DNA of 64,000 bases from Bacillus sp. SORGH_AS_0510 (GCF_030818775.1 NZ_JAUTAU010000001.1:3228001-3292000); one strand, 5' to 3'. Positions 16,535 to 25,415 are shown, counted from the stretch's first letter. Notes: generated by a model not told the origin, from the letters alone. Made by a program: numbers and translations.

Positions 16535-17248
16535 TTAGGTTTGTTTTACAAATATTTTTGAAATACCAAAGTTATCGTTAGTTGCTAATGATTGAATTAG
16601 AAAGCGTATGGCTTCGTGACCACTACTACCCAAGTCAAAGTAAAAAACATACTTATTTCTTATTTTCCTTATATACCTCATAAATTTTATAAAATGACCG
16701 CTTGATTTTTCTGCTTCAATGTTCCAACTTTCATAAGCTTGCTTTAGTGTATCAATTATCAGTTGTTTCTCCTCAACGCTTCCCTGTTTTCTTAGACCTA
16801 TTTCAAGAAGAATTTCGGATTCAATAAAACTAGAATACTCAACATCAAATGGAAATGTTTCAGAGTCAACTATAAATTGTTTTTTCTTGGACATTCTTTT
16901 TAATTCATCTATTGGAAAATCTGCACACCAGCTAAATGTTAAATCCAATTCAGCAACATTACTTATTGGGGAAATTCTCCTTCCACTTGGTGAACTCCAC
17001 CTAATTGAAGCATCCTTGGACATACTTCTCCAATCCACAATGGATACCAATGTATAACCATTTCCGTCTTTATCAAACAACACCTCAACTCCGTCAATAG
17101 TAAAACCCCAAATATAATTTATAAGTGGTTCACCTATTAACATACTACCGCTTTCATCCAGTTGTTTTATCATTTTTTCTATGAATGACGGGTGAAATTC
17201 ATTCCAATATGGAAACTCCACACTTAATTCTTTCTTTTTTCTCCCCAT
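16535..17248 (-). CDS. Uncharacterised 237-residue protein
   Basis: No known domain was recognised. The protein is soluble, begins MGRKKKELSVEFPYWNEFHP, and mixes beta-rich segments (about 35-110, IWGFTIDGVEVLFDKDGNGY) with a helical C-terminal half. The ATG follows GGGAG by 8 bases, so translation is well supported. Two more leftward genes of unknown function lie just upstream (17326-17535, 17679-18389), with gaps of 77 and 143 bp. The cluster resembles the small accessory genes that accumulate as immunity or orphan genes in Bacillus islands, but no toxin is present. Function is not assigned. Confidence 0.7.
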   Translation of the reverse strand: MGRKKKELSVEFPYWNEFHPSFIEKMIKQLDESGSMLIGEPLINYIWGFTIDGVEVLFDKDGNGYTLVSIVDWRSMSKDASIRWSSPSGRRISPISNVAELDLTFSWCADFPIDELKRMSKKKQFIVDSETFPFDVEYSSFIESEILLEIGLRKQGSVEEKQLIIDTLKQAYESWNIEAEKSSGHFIKFMRYIRKIRNKYVFYFDLGSSGHEAIRFLIQSLATNDNFGISKIFVKQT

Positions 17249-17325
17249 TTAAATATCTCCCTTAAAAAACAAGTGAATAATCGTAAGATAATTATGCCTT
17301 AATTTCACATCCAAATAAATTGGTT

Positions 17326-17535
17326 TTATTTTTCCTTAATCCTTGTTGCACTATCCTGCACCGTTAGTCGAAGAAGACTTTTAAAAAAAAACACTATCAA
17401 TATCGAAATTATTAATGATTGTGCAAATGTGATTATTACATCATTTTTCCAGTGTGCTTTTGAATAGGGACTTAAAGCTCTCGCAATGAGGAAACTACAT
17501 ACCCATATGCTTAAGAACGTAAAAACAACTCCCAT
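17326..17535 (-). CDS. Small membrane protein, hypothetical
   Basis: The 69-residue protein has two predicted transmembrane helices (about 3-20 and 33-52) with the polar loop SPYSKAHWKNDV between them and a basic end (TRIKEK). The ATG is preceded by AGGGGGA. It lies between two uncharacterised genes on the same strand. I do not recognise the family; a two-helix membrane protein beside a possible immunity gene could itself be an immunity or accessory protein, but that is a guess. Confidence 0.6.
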   Translation of the reverse strand: MGVVFTFLSIWVCSFLIARALSPYSKAHWKNDVIITFAQSLIISILIVFFFKSLLRLTVQDSATRIKEK

Positions 17536-17678
17536 TTTTGTCCCCCTAATGAGACAGTTTTATTTATCTATATTTTAGTATTTTATTGAACTATCCTGCT
17601 TTGTTACTTCAATAAAGTTCAACTAAAAGAAGAAGCGTTAATCCTTCTCGGATCAACACCCCATTTGCATAATAAGTA

Positions 17679-18389
17679 TCACTGCATAAGTATTTTTGGA
17701 TAATTTTTTGCAGTTGCATTAAATTTACTTACCCCTAATAATTCTTGTGCCTTTTTTTCCAAATCAGCAATTGTTTGGTCGAAGGGATTATCAGTCAATT
17801 GTGTAACAATTCCCTTATTACTAAATTCCTTTATTCGTTCCCAAGGTATTTCATAAAATGAATTCCCATTATTTAAGTAATCTACAAAGACTTGAGAAAA
17901 GTAATTAAGCCAAAAGACACCTGGAATTCTTTCCTTTAATGTTCCTGTTATATGCTGCCTACTCACAGCCTCTTCTTCTGTAACATAGCCATAAATAGCT
18001 TCGAAACAGTCCACTAACCCTTCGAACAATGGCAATATATCTTTTTTTATTTGATTATATACTTTTTTATTTAAATAAATAGATATATAGTTCAGACTAA
18101 ACTCAGTCGGGTGCAACCACCAATGAGTTTGAAACCAATATCCCTTACTCTTTCCAACCATTCCGCCTGATTTACCAATCATTTTGTTGGTTTCGAAGTC
18201 ATATATTCCAGGTTCTGCTTTCGTCCACATACAAATAGCATCCTCCAATGAAAATGACTTTTTTACTGGTTCGAATAATCCTACTTTTTCAATATTTAAT
18301 CCACTTTTGTCCATTAAATCAAAAAAACTTTTTGCGTATTTTTCAGAACCAATATGCTTATTTGAATAAATGTTTATAAAAATTCCCAT
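17679..18389 (-). CDS. Uncharacterised protein, possible immunity-protein family
   Basis: The 236-residue soluble protein starts MGIFINIYSNKHIGSEKYAK, with GAGGTG before the ATG. The segment LFEGLVDCFEAIYGYVTEEE followed by RIPGVFWLNYFSQVFVDYL is reminiscent of bacterial immunity families of the Imm52/DUF3396 kind, which protect against polymorphic toxins, although I could not confirm this. No toxin gene is adjacent, as is common for orphan immunity genes. The sequence upstream holds a degenerate palindromic motif near 18470 and then the IS110 element. Confidence 0.5.
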   Translation of the reverse strand: MGIFINIYSNKHIGSEKYAKSFFDLMDKSGLNIEKVGLFEPVKKSFSLEDAICMWTKAEPGIYDFETNKMIGKSGGMVGKSKGYWFQTHWWLHPTEFSLNYISIYLNKKVYNQIKKDILPLFEGLVDCFEAIYGYVTEEEAVSRQHITGTLKERIPGVFWLNYFSQVFVDYLNNGNSFYEIPWERIKEFSNKGIVTQLTDNPFDQTIADLEKKAQELLGVSKFNATAKNYPKILMQ

Positions 18390-18549
18390 CGTACCACCTC
18401 AACATAAACAGCCATTTCCTTTATTTTTACTATTTCTATATTCAAATATTAAAGTCCTTCTTCTTGAACTAAACTGCTACGTTCGTATTATAAGGTTAGC
18501 CAGAATGCTAAATATTTCTGGTTGACCATTTTTTATTTGGTCTTATTAT

Positions 18550-18725
18550 ATCAGTAGCCAGGGCAGAACGTAACTGCTCGTGGGGCTTTGACCCCGTCAA
18601 GTAAACCGTTCGCCCCCTACTTGTAGAAACATGATTGAGGCTGGTTGGGACGTAGATCTCGTATAACAAGCGAAGCTGTGACACTGCATGGAGGAATTAG
18701 GGGTACTGGCAAATTACTAGTTTAG
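18550..18725 (+). ncRNA. Candidate IS110 bridge RNA
   Basis: IS110-group elements encode, in the left non-coding end, a bridge RNA whose two loops pair with target and donor DNA. Here that end is GC-richer than its surroundings and contains hairpins: GGGG (18582-18585) with CCCC (18592-18595), then CAAGTA (18598-18603) with TACTTG (18618-18623). A further GACGTAGATCTCGT element can fold on itself. Loop assignment requires the intact insertion junctions, which are not known here. The call rests on position and foldability. Confidence 0.5.
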
Positions 18726-18739
18726 GAGGAGGATTTAGA

Positions 18740-20057
18740 ATGAATCCAGTCGTTGGTCTGGATATTTCAAAAGGGGAAAGTCAAGTTCAAGCATTTTTAG
18801 ATAAAGGCAAACCATACCGCAAGAGTTTTAAAGTATCTCATACTGTTGAGGGGCTTAGTTATCTTGTAAAGTTTCTGGAGGAAGTGAAAAAAGAGTCTGG
18901 TAAGAAGCCTTCAATAATTCTAGAAGCTACAGGGCATTATCAAACTCCTGTTGTTCATTACTTGGAAGAACGAGGATATTTATTGATTATTATCAATCCG
19001 TTGATTTCATATAAGGCAAGAGGTTCAAGTTTAAGGAAAGTAAAGACAGATGCCATAGATGCCTATCTTCTTTGTGAGCTGTTCTATAAAGAGGAGTTAG
19101 AGCCTTATAAAAAGCGTGGTGTCCAATTATTAAACCTTCGTAATCTTACAAGACAGCATGAAAATATTACTGGAGTCACAATTCAAACCAAGCTTCAATT
19201 TCAGGCTGTTCTTGAACAAGTGTTTCCAGAATATAAAGGGGTTTTTGGCGATTTATATTCTGTGGTATCACTCTTAACACTCTCAGAGTTCCCCTCTTCC
19301 GAGGATATTATTAAAGCAAGTGAAGAAACCATTACAGACAAGATACATGAATTATGTAAAAGTCGATCAATCCGGTGGGGCAAAAGAAAGTGCGATTAAA
19401 CTTAAGGCTGCGGCAGCTCGTAACCCTTTTGAAAAGACAGTTTACCAAAGTCATATTTTAAGCCTTGGTATGTATATTGATATGATTCTTCAATACAAAG
19501 AGCACCTATCAAAGTTAGAGTCGGAGATAGATACCCTCGCTAAAGAAATTGAAGAATATAATATTATCAAATCTATCCCTGGTATCGGAGAAAAAATCGC
19601 TGCAACGATCATTTCAGAAATTGGAGAGATAGATCGATTTACTGATCCTAAAAAGCTGGTAGCTTTCGCTGGAGTTGATCCTAGTGTATTCGAATCTGGT
19701 AAGTTTACAGCCACAAAGAATCGAATAACAAAAAGAGGGTCTAGTAGGCTTCGTCACGCCTTATATATGGCTGTTCGTTGTGCCATTCGTGATTGCCGTA
19801 AAAAGAAAACAACGGATGAAATCATCCCTCGCAACAAGAAAATGCGAGAGTTTTACGACAAGAAACGTGGCGAAGGAAAACCCTTTAAAGTAGCTGTAAT
19901 AGCATGTGTAAATAAGCTCTTGCATTGGATATTTGCCCTTTTAAAGAAAAGAACTACTTTCCAAGATATATTTAGAACCAAAAATAAACTAAATAACACA
20001 AAACCTTCCAAAACCAGAATAACGGAAGGTTATTTGGCATGCACATTTTTAGTATAG
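18740..20057 (+). pseudogene. IS110 transposase, interrupted by a frameshift
   Basis: The N-terminal DEDD/RuvC-like domain reads from ATG 18740: VVGLDISKGESQVQAFLD supplies the first Asp, EATGHYQTPVVHYL the Glu, and KVKTDAIDAYLLCEL the paired Asp residues. At about 19370-19385 (a GGTGGGG stretch) the frame shifts by +1, and the rest reads on to 20057. The second part has IPGIGEKIAATIISEIGEID, and the transposase serine motif TKRGSSRLRHALYMAVRCA. Both halves together equal one normal IS110 transposase of about 400 residues. IS110 enzymes are not known to need programmed frameshifting, so it is best read as inactivated. The start is preceded by AGGAGGAGG. Confidence 0.88.
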
Positions 20058-20147
20058 CATGAGATATTTTAAGTTTTTATTGAAAAATATTGACAAACTA
20101 TTAGCTGGTTTACTTCAATACCACGTTTTCAATTCTATAATCAGGGC

Positions 20148-20185
20148 AATAATTCCTCTAATATAACCGAAATGGAGGAATTATT
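20148..20185 (+). promoter_or_regulatory. Hairpin that would hide the recombinase ribosome site
   Basis: AATAATTCCTC (20148-20158) is a perfect complement of GAGGAATTATT (20175-20185), which contains the Shine-Dalgarno sequence and ends exactly at the TTG start at 20186. Folding would block ribosome access. Confidence 0.55.
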
Positions 20186-21014
20186 TTGTTATTATCAAAA
20201 GCCTGGGAATTATATGAATCGGACAAAAGGATTGAAGGCTTCTCTCCTCAGACATTAAATGCATATAAGCTCCAGTCCAAGTTACTGATTCAACACTTTA
20301 ACGATGTGGATATTCAGTCATTGACGACTGATCAACTGAAAGGATACTTAGCAAAATCCAGTGAACATCTAAAGCCATCAAGTTTAGCTCATCGAATTCG
20401 CTTTATAAAATCTTTATTTCGTTGGTCACACGAGGAAGGGCATTTACCTAGAAACCCAGCAGCAAAAATAAAAGAACCAAAACAAGGTAAACGGATTCCG
20501 AAGTTTCTAACGGAGAGAGAAATTGAACATTTAAGGGAAGCCTGTATAAATCCAATGGAAAAGGCATTATTTGAATTTATGTTTTCAACAGGTTATAGAA
20601 TAGGTGAAATTGTTTATCTAGATAAAAATTGTATTAATTGGTCAAATCGTTCAGCCATTGTGCTTGGAAAGGGTGACAAGGAGAAAGAGGTATACTTTAA
20701 TTTACGATGTGAAATCTGGCTTAAACGATACTTAAACCTTCGCCAGGATAAAGATCCAGCTATTTTTGTTACTGAACGGCACCTAAATAGGATGAGTATT
20801 GGACAGATGAGGTACATCATAAAACGAATATCAAGTCGGGCAGGAATTAACAAAGAAATTCAACCTCACCAACTACGCCACACACTTTTTGAACAACGAA
20901 GCTCCCATTGATGTTATTCAAAGTTTATTAGGACACGAAAAAAACGAGACTACAAGGATTTATGCTCAGTTATGCGGGAGCCTTAGAAGGGAGTTTTATA
21001 GAAAATACTTTTAG
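20186..21014 (+). pseudogene. Tyrosine recombinase/integrase, broken
   Basis: A SAM-like N-terminal core-binding domain (about 1-85) is followed by the catalytic domain. The first Arg is in FMFSTGYRIGEIVYLD and the second motif in QPHQLRHT. At 20885-20900 the frame breaks. After a small deletion the rest continues in another frame as LNNEAPIDVIQSLLGHEKNE followed by TTRIYAQ, which carries the final His and the nucleophilic Tyr. The intact enzyme would be about 275 residues, XerC/phage-integrase-like. TTG 20186 follows GGAGG. It is adjacent to the IS110 copy, in a decaying region; attachment sites were not found. Confidence 0.85.
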
Positions 21015-21167
21015 ATTGGTTGGCAAAAGGCAAAGGATAACTTCGCTGCCTTTTCACTATTGCACCCTATAGTTTAAGTGATAATCTTCATAATCTTTTG
21101 TGAAGGAGCATATAAAAAAGACGCCTTCTTACTAAAGAAAAGCGCCCTTTTGTGGAATAAGAAAGGG

Positions 21168-21207
21168 AATAGGATGCTCCAATTCTAAAGTAATAGAGCA
21201 TCCTATT
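21168..21207. terminator. Hairpin between the recombinase remnant and the SDR gene
   Basis: A 12-bp perfect stem (AATAGGATGCTC with GAGCATCCTATT) and a 16-base loop lie between convergent genes. The T-tracts are weak. Confidence 0.55.
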
Positions 21208-21254
21208 GTTATACGTTTGTTAAACTTTTATACAATATATAAAATAGAAAAATA

Positions 21255-22049
21255 CTAAAAAATAGTCGGTACCATTCCCCCATCTATACGGATAGGAGAA
21301 CCTTTAAATGCGGATGCATAAGGACTACACACAAATGTAGCTAGTCTACCTATTTCAATTGGCTTGATAAATCGTTGTATTTCAGATTGAGGTAGGTTTG
21401 TAATCATAAATTCTTTCTCTTTTTCTGAAAAAGTCATATCAGCATTAGGGTAAATACCCTCAATTATTTGGTGAACATTTTCAGAGAGTGTTGGTCCTGG
21501 CATGATTGTATTGACTGTAACTTCTGTCCCTATTGTTAATTTAGATAAGCTTTTTGACAATGATAATAGCATTGATTTTGTCATACAATACTGAGGCATT
21601 TGTCCTGAAGGCATGATTGCTTCTTCACTCGCAATAAAAATAATGCGACCATAATCGTTTTTTATCATTTTAGGTAAATAAAATTTAGATAATCCATTTG
21701 CAGCAAGAACATTAGTACGGAAGTATTTTTCCCATACTTCATCGTCGATGTCCTCGTATTGCATAATTTCATAAATACCCATATTGTTAACTAAAATATC
21801 AATAGTGGGGTATTTTTTAAATAAAGCTTCTCTTTGTGTAATATCGACAATATCGGCTGTAGCATTTTGAGGAGAGGTAGCCGGGAAATCCGATTTAATT
21901 TCATTTACAATTATTTCTACCTCTTCATAATTTCGTCCATTAATTAGTACATTGACACCTTCTTTGGCAAGTTCAATGGCAATTGCTTTACCTATACCTT
22001 TAGTTGATCCTGTAACTAAAGCTGTTTTATTGTTTAATCCCATATCCAT
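21255..22049 (-). CDS. Short-chain dehydrogenase/reductase (SDR)
   Basis: The classical SDR has a Rossmann fold: TGSTKGIG near residue 12 for NAD(P) binding, NNMG near 90, the catalytic serine in IFIASEEAIM near 140, and YCMTK (Tyr and Lys of the catalytic YxxxK) near 153. The C-terminal FVCSPYASAFKGSPIRIDGG is typical. The length of 264 is normal. ATG at 22049 lies 8 bases after GGAGA; an ATG five codons earlier overlaps that site. It lies 127 bp downstream of the AraC-type regulator in the same direction, which may control it. The substrate is unknown. Confidence 0.88.
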   Translation of the reverse strand: MDMGLNNKTALVTGSTKGIGKAIAIELAKEGVNVLINGRNYEEVEIIVNEIKSDFPATSPQNATADIVDITQREALFKKYPTIDILVNNMGIYEIMQYEDIDDEVWEKYFRTNVLAANGLSKFYLPKMIKNDYGRIIFIASEEAIMPSGQMPQYCMTKSMLLSLSKSLSKLTIGTEVTVNTIMPGPTLSENVHQIIEGIYPNADMTFSEKEKEFMITNLPQSEIQRFIKPIEIGRLATFVCSPYASAFKGSPIRIDGGMVPTIF

Positions 22050-22175
22050 AATACATTTCTCCATTTCATTTACCTTTTAATAATAAGTTAAAATAAACAG
22101 GCTTCTACCCTTTGAGGTAATAATTAGGTTTTTCTTTCTTAATATAGTGTTAATAAAATTCCTTTTAAGACAAAG

Positions 22176-23189
22176 TTAATTTATCGAGTTTGTACCTAAA
22201 TGTTCAATTCGCCAATTTGAGGGAGTATCACCTTCCCAAATGCGGAAGGCGCGGTAGAACGAGTTCTGGTCTTCATATCCAATCATGAAGGCTACTTCTT
22301 TAATATCGAACGAGGGGTTTGCGAGGTACTCTCGAGCTAACTCATGTCGGACTTGTGTCAAAAGATGCTTGAAGCTCGTGCCTTCGTCAGTAAGGCGTCG
22401 CTGCAAGGTACGATCGCTCATCCCAAACTCGCTTGCGACAGTCTGAATGTCAGGGCGCCCTCCTGTTAGGCTACGTTTCATAATCCACTTGACCATTTCT
22501 GTGATTGAGCGACTGCGTTGCTGCTCATCCAACGATTTGTCTAATACGGGAGTCAGGATCTCCAGCAACTCTTCGTTGTACGAGACAAAAGGGAGGTCCA
22601 GATCTCCTCGATGTAGCGTCAACCTGTTACATTTTGCACCAGTCCGGATTTGGCAGCCGAAGTAAGCTTCAAGTGCCTGTTTATCGCCCATTGAGTGTGT
22701 AAATTCGACAAATTTTGCCATCAAAGGTTGGCCTGTGCCCCTCCGTCCAAGCTCCAAAAGAAATGCCAGAGTGATCCCAACCAGCATCGGTGGACCTGGT
22801 TGCTCGGTATACAACCAATCTAATTCAATTGTACAGTTCTCATCTCCCTCGGTGATACGTATGCTTTCAGGGGGACACATTTGTTTGTACCGTGCCATTC
22901 GTTTCAGAGCGTCACGGTAATCACGAGCATGGTAAGTCGCTAAGACTGTGGGTGGATAATGTGCTGTTTCAAAGACGGTCGTAAGCTTGATAATTCCTTT
23001 GGCAGTGTCATCAATGAGATCCGAATAAGCCTGCCAAATTGCGAAATATTGGTCGGTAGTGACAAATGGGTCAGTTATAATGGTGAGCGGTAGTCGTGCT
23101 TTTCGAGCCACTTCGTGGGGGGCAATCCCTAATTGATGTATGCCTGCCCAAAATCCTACCGGCATTTTTATACGAGTATGAGACTTCAT
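22176..23189 (-). CDS. AraC-family transcriptional regulator (OruR/ArcR-like)
   Basis: The N-terminal part (about 15-200) resembles the Arabinose_bd-type ligand domain found in OruR, ArgR and similar AraC regulators. The C-terminus carries the double helix-turn-helix: DIQTVASEFGMSDRTLQRRL followed by the second, DIKEVAFMIGYEDQNSFYRA. Length 337 fits the family. ATG 23189 follows AAAGGAGGAT. The gene is visibly richer in G and C than its neighbours and uses codons such as CGC and CTG more freely, suggesting acquisition from a different genome. This family is more frequent in Proteobacteria. The likely target is the downstream SDR gene. Confidence 0.88.
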   Translation of the reverse strand: MKSHTRIKMPVGFWAGIHQLGIAPHEVARKARLPLTIITDPFVTTDQYFAIWQAYSDLIDDTAKGIIKLTTVFETAHYPPTVLATYHARDYRDALKRMARYKQMCPPESIRITEGDENCTIELDWLYTEQPGPPMLVGITLAFLLELGRRGTGQPLMAKFVEFTHSMGDKQALEAYFGCQIRTGAKCNRLTLHRGDLDLPFVSYNEELLEILTPVLDKSLDEQQRSRSITEMVKWIMKRSLTGGRPDIQTVASEFGMSDRTLQRRLTDEGTSFKHLLTQVRHELAREYLANPSFDIKEVAFMIGYEDQNSFYRAFRIWEGDTPSNWRIEHLGTNSIN

Positions 23190-23832
23190 AATGGATCCTC
23201 CTTTAGCTATCTACACATTCACTAGTTTTGGTTGTGATAGTGTTCTGCCTAGTTAACGGGACAGATATTATATTACCTATTCAATGTAGCCTTGTAACTA
23301 GCAAAGGGCGACATTTTACTAGCCAACTACGTCGAATAAATCCGTTAGTTATAGGTACCATTAACGTAATGGAGCTGCCGTTTATACAGGCAGCTTCATT
23401 AAAAGACACCCTAAATAATCCTAATTACCTAAGTCGTTTAAATATGTTTTAGTGTTTTGTTATTTGCACCTACACATCAGAAAGCCAATCATTATAATCT
23501 TGGGCTTAATTGATCTTAGCATTAAAATAATTTACCTGGAATCAATATGGCTATACTTCACAATATGGCCATATTGTTAAAAAACAGCTAATGACAATTG
23601 TTCAACTAAACTCCGTTAATACAATAAGCACTGCTTGCCAATTTTGCATTAAATATAAATGTATATTCAGTTTTTCATTAAGGAGCATCCAGTCTGAGAA
23701 AAAATACAAAAAGAAAAAGATTTAATCATTCCCCTAACTACTCAGACCTAAACTTGCAACGAATAATCAATAGCATTTAATAAAATGATCTGTAAAAAAG
23801 GCGAGTGCATGAAATGATGCTCCCGCCTTAAC
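23190..23832. other. Intergenic stretch without a convincing gene
   Basis: No frame with a ribosome site was found. Visible items are an 8-bp hairpin (AGCTGCC...GGCAGCT near 23372-23395), a degenerate interspersed motif (GTTCAACTAAACTCCGTTAA near 23602), and the terminator at its right end. Confidence 0.6.
23796..23831 (-). terminator. Terminator of the GNAT/helical-protein operon
   Basis: AAGGCG pairs with CGCCTT with a further partly paired GCAT/ATGC section, and a T-tract follows on the minus strand just past the stop at 23833. Confidence 0.7.
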
Positions 23833-24294
23833 TTATATGGAAAAAATGAAATTTAAATCCTTTATCAAACTTTCTTTTGCACTTTCAACCTTAACTAGCT
23901 GTGCATATTCCATTGCAAGGTTAAATTGATCCTTTGCCTGTTCATCTTTTTCTAAAAGTGCATTAGCCCGACACAGAGCTTCATAAGCATAACCAATATA
24001 GAATGGTTCAATCTCATTCTTCATACTGACTTCCAAACACCGTTCACCAAAATATAATGCTCTCTCCCCCAGTTGGGCAACGGCATACACTCTAGATAAT
24101 TGCCAATATCCAATCGATAGATTTTTTGCACTATGATCCTCTACTTGCGTCCAATGCCAAAACGATGTATGAGCAAGATGAATCATTTTCTCTTCCTCTT
24201 CCTTTGTTCTTTGAGGCAAATCGAGCAAGTCCCACACCGCATTAAAGCTATTCACAGCCAAATGTTTATGAGATAACGTTGTTGTAGTCATCAT
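23833..24294 (-). CDS. Helical protein, TPR-like, function unknown
   Basis: The 153-residue protein is entirely helical. The alternation of large and small residues in HTSFWHWTQVEDHSAKNLSI, then ALYFGERCLEVSMK and YAYEALCRANALLEK, suggests two or three tetratricopeptide-like hairpins. I do not recognise a named family. Its start overlaps the stop of the GNAT gene by 4 bases (ATGA), so the two are translationally coupled. A decayed paralogue lies at 12875-13266, next to an unrelated frameshifted GNAT gene. The family may bind a partner protein; no activity is claimed. Confidence 0.75.
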   Translation of the reverse strand: MMTTTTLSHKHLAVNSFNAVWDLLDLPQRTKEEEEKMIHLAHTSFWHWTQVEDHSAKNLSIGYWQLSRVYAVAQLGERALYFGERCLEVSMKNEIEPFYIGYAYEALCRANALLEKDEQAKDQFNLAMEYAQLVKVESAKESLIKDLNFIFSI

Positions 24295-24752
24295 TCTTCC
24301 ACCTTTCTTTTTTCAAAATTACTAATATATAATCCTGGTACTACTTCAATGTCACTTAGGAATGTAAAGCCATTTTTCAGATATAAATTCTTCGCTGGGG
24401 GATTGTCTTTACCTGTTGATACTTTATAAACGGAAATTTGCGAATTCCTACTCTCTACTTCACTCAACAACTTCTGTGCAATCCCTTTTCGAAAATGGTC
24501 AGGATGCACAACCATTCGGCAGATCGTCAACTCGTCCTCATCTACTGAATAGGAAATCGCTCCTGCGAGTGACTTCTCTTCAAAATAACAGAGGAAGGTT
24601 TCCCCGCATTCTATTAATTCTTCCAAAGACTCTTTTAGTGGAGGGATTTCAAAAAAATTTATTAACTTTGCCTCTACTAGGTAGGACGCCCGTTGAAGCT
24701 CTAACAATTCCTTGGCTAAACCTATCTCTTGTAAATCAATCACTTTAATCAT
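24291..24752 (-). CDS. GNAT-family N-acetyltransferase
   Basis: The 153-residue protein has the GNAT fold: ELTICRMVVHPDHFRKGIAQ followed by KLL, containing the acetyl-CoA pyrophosphate-binding signature (R/Q-x-x-G-x-A-type, here RKGIA), and the C-terminal NPPAKNLYLKNGF near residue 118. ATG 24752 follows AGAGGG. It is translationally coupled (4-bp overlap) to the helical protein downstream, suggesting a shared pathway. The acceptor substrate is unknown. It is not related closely to the frameshifted GNAT at 12352. Confidence 0.88.
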   Translation of the reverse strand: MIKVIDLQEIGLAKELLELQRASYLVEAKLINFFEIPPLKESLEELIECGETFLCYFEEKSLAGAISYSVDEDELTICRMVVHPDHFRKGIAQKLLSEVESRNSQISVYKVSTGKDNPPAKNLYLKNGFTFLSDIEVVPGLYISNFEKRKVEE

Positions 24753-24858
24753 TCATTTCGTCCCTCTTCAACATAAATTAGTTTCTAACACAAGATTTTC
24801 TCTTCTCCAATTATTCGCTTTGTATTTACGGCTATCCTTCTTTTGTGAAAATAAAATT

Positions 24859-24880
24859 ATCCCCCACTAATGTGAGGGAT
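24859..24880 (-). terminator. Hairpin after the VWA-like gene
   Basis: ATCCC/GGGAT with inner CAC/GTG pairs, followed on the minus strand by a T-rich tract. Confidence 0.55.
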
Positions 24881-24887
24881 TGAAATC

Positions 24888-25298
24888 TTACGCCACTTTA
24901 ATTGCTTTGCCAAAGGGTACCCTTGGTAAGAATTCCCCAGGTACAAGCCAAAATAATTCAAAATCGACTTTTTCCATTTCTTCAGAAAAGAATCCTGTTA
25001 CATCTGTAATATAGAACAATGTGTCCACCTGTTCTTCTTTTGCCCACTCAAGAACTAATGTATAGGAGGATTTCCCATGTGTATAGAAAGTAAGCGCATC
25101 ACTTTTTATTGGGGAAACGTCTCGGATTTTAAAATCTGCTTGAACCAATATCGTATCTGGTTTTAAGGTTTCAAACAGCTTTACTATGTTATTAATAAGG
25201 ATCACTGGTGCTTCATTTGTAGATGTGTCTACGGCTAAAGCGATTTTTTTGTCCTGTCGTTCCTGAATCATAGCAAGAATCTTTTTGTGCCATTTCAA
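24888..25298 (-). CDS. Stand-alone VWA-like domain protein (DUF2201 type), truncated
   Basis: The 136 residues correspond to the C-terminal VWA-like domain of DUF2201/MoxR-associated proteins. They contain a degenerate metal-site motif LAVDTSTN (usually DTSGS), a central HGKSSYTLVLEWAKE, then LFYITDVTGFF and the end LFWLVPGEFLPRVPFGKAIK, which mirrors the family ending. Full-length members are around 400 residues and sit beside a MoxR-type ATPase. Here the N-terminal half and the ATPase are missing. The TTG start at 25298 follows AAGGGG by about 11 bases, and a stop lies in frame just upstream, so the domain is a free-standing gene or an eroded fragment. Confidence 0.65.
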   Translation of the reverse strand: MKWHKKILAMIQERQDKKIALAVDTSTNEAPVILINNIVKLFETLKPDTILVQADFKIRDVSPIKSDALTFYTHGKSSYTLVLEWAKEEQVDTLFYITDVTGFFSEEMEKVDFELFWLVPGEFLPRVPFGKAIKVA

Positions 25299-25415
25299 AC
25301 TCCATCATCCCCTTTGTTTGAATGAGTGAACTATCTTATTTTGGATGTTTGATATGGTGTTTATGATTGGATAATTGCGGGAAAATAACGGCTCCTTTTT
25401 ATGGACAAGCTAATC

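Larger units (their letters stand above)
18540..20060 (+). mobile_element. IS110-family insertion sequence
   Basis: The element consists of a roughly 190-bp structured non-coding left part and one transposase gene. IS110 elements lack long terminal inverted repeats, so exact ends cannot be set from one copy. The left boundary is placed where the GC-richer leader begins (about 18540-18550) and the right boundary just after the transposase. Position of the non-coding segment upstream of the gene is the IS110-group arrangement, not the IS1111-group one. The transposase is frameshifted, so this copy is probably inactive. Confidence 0.8.

Noticed and set aside
18740..20057. Programmed frameshift in the IS110 transposase
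   Set aside because: IS110 enzymes are made from one frame; no slippery heptamer with a stem is evident and other genes nearby are also frameshifted, so decay is simpler.
23228..23452. A 74-codon open frame in the intergenic stretch
   Set aside because: No ribosome site and no recognisable composition.
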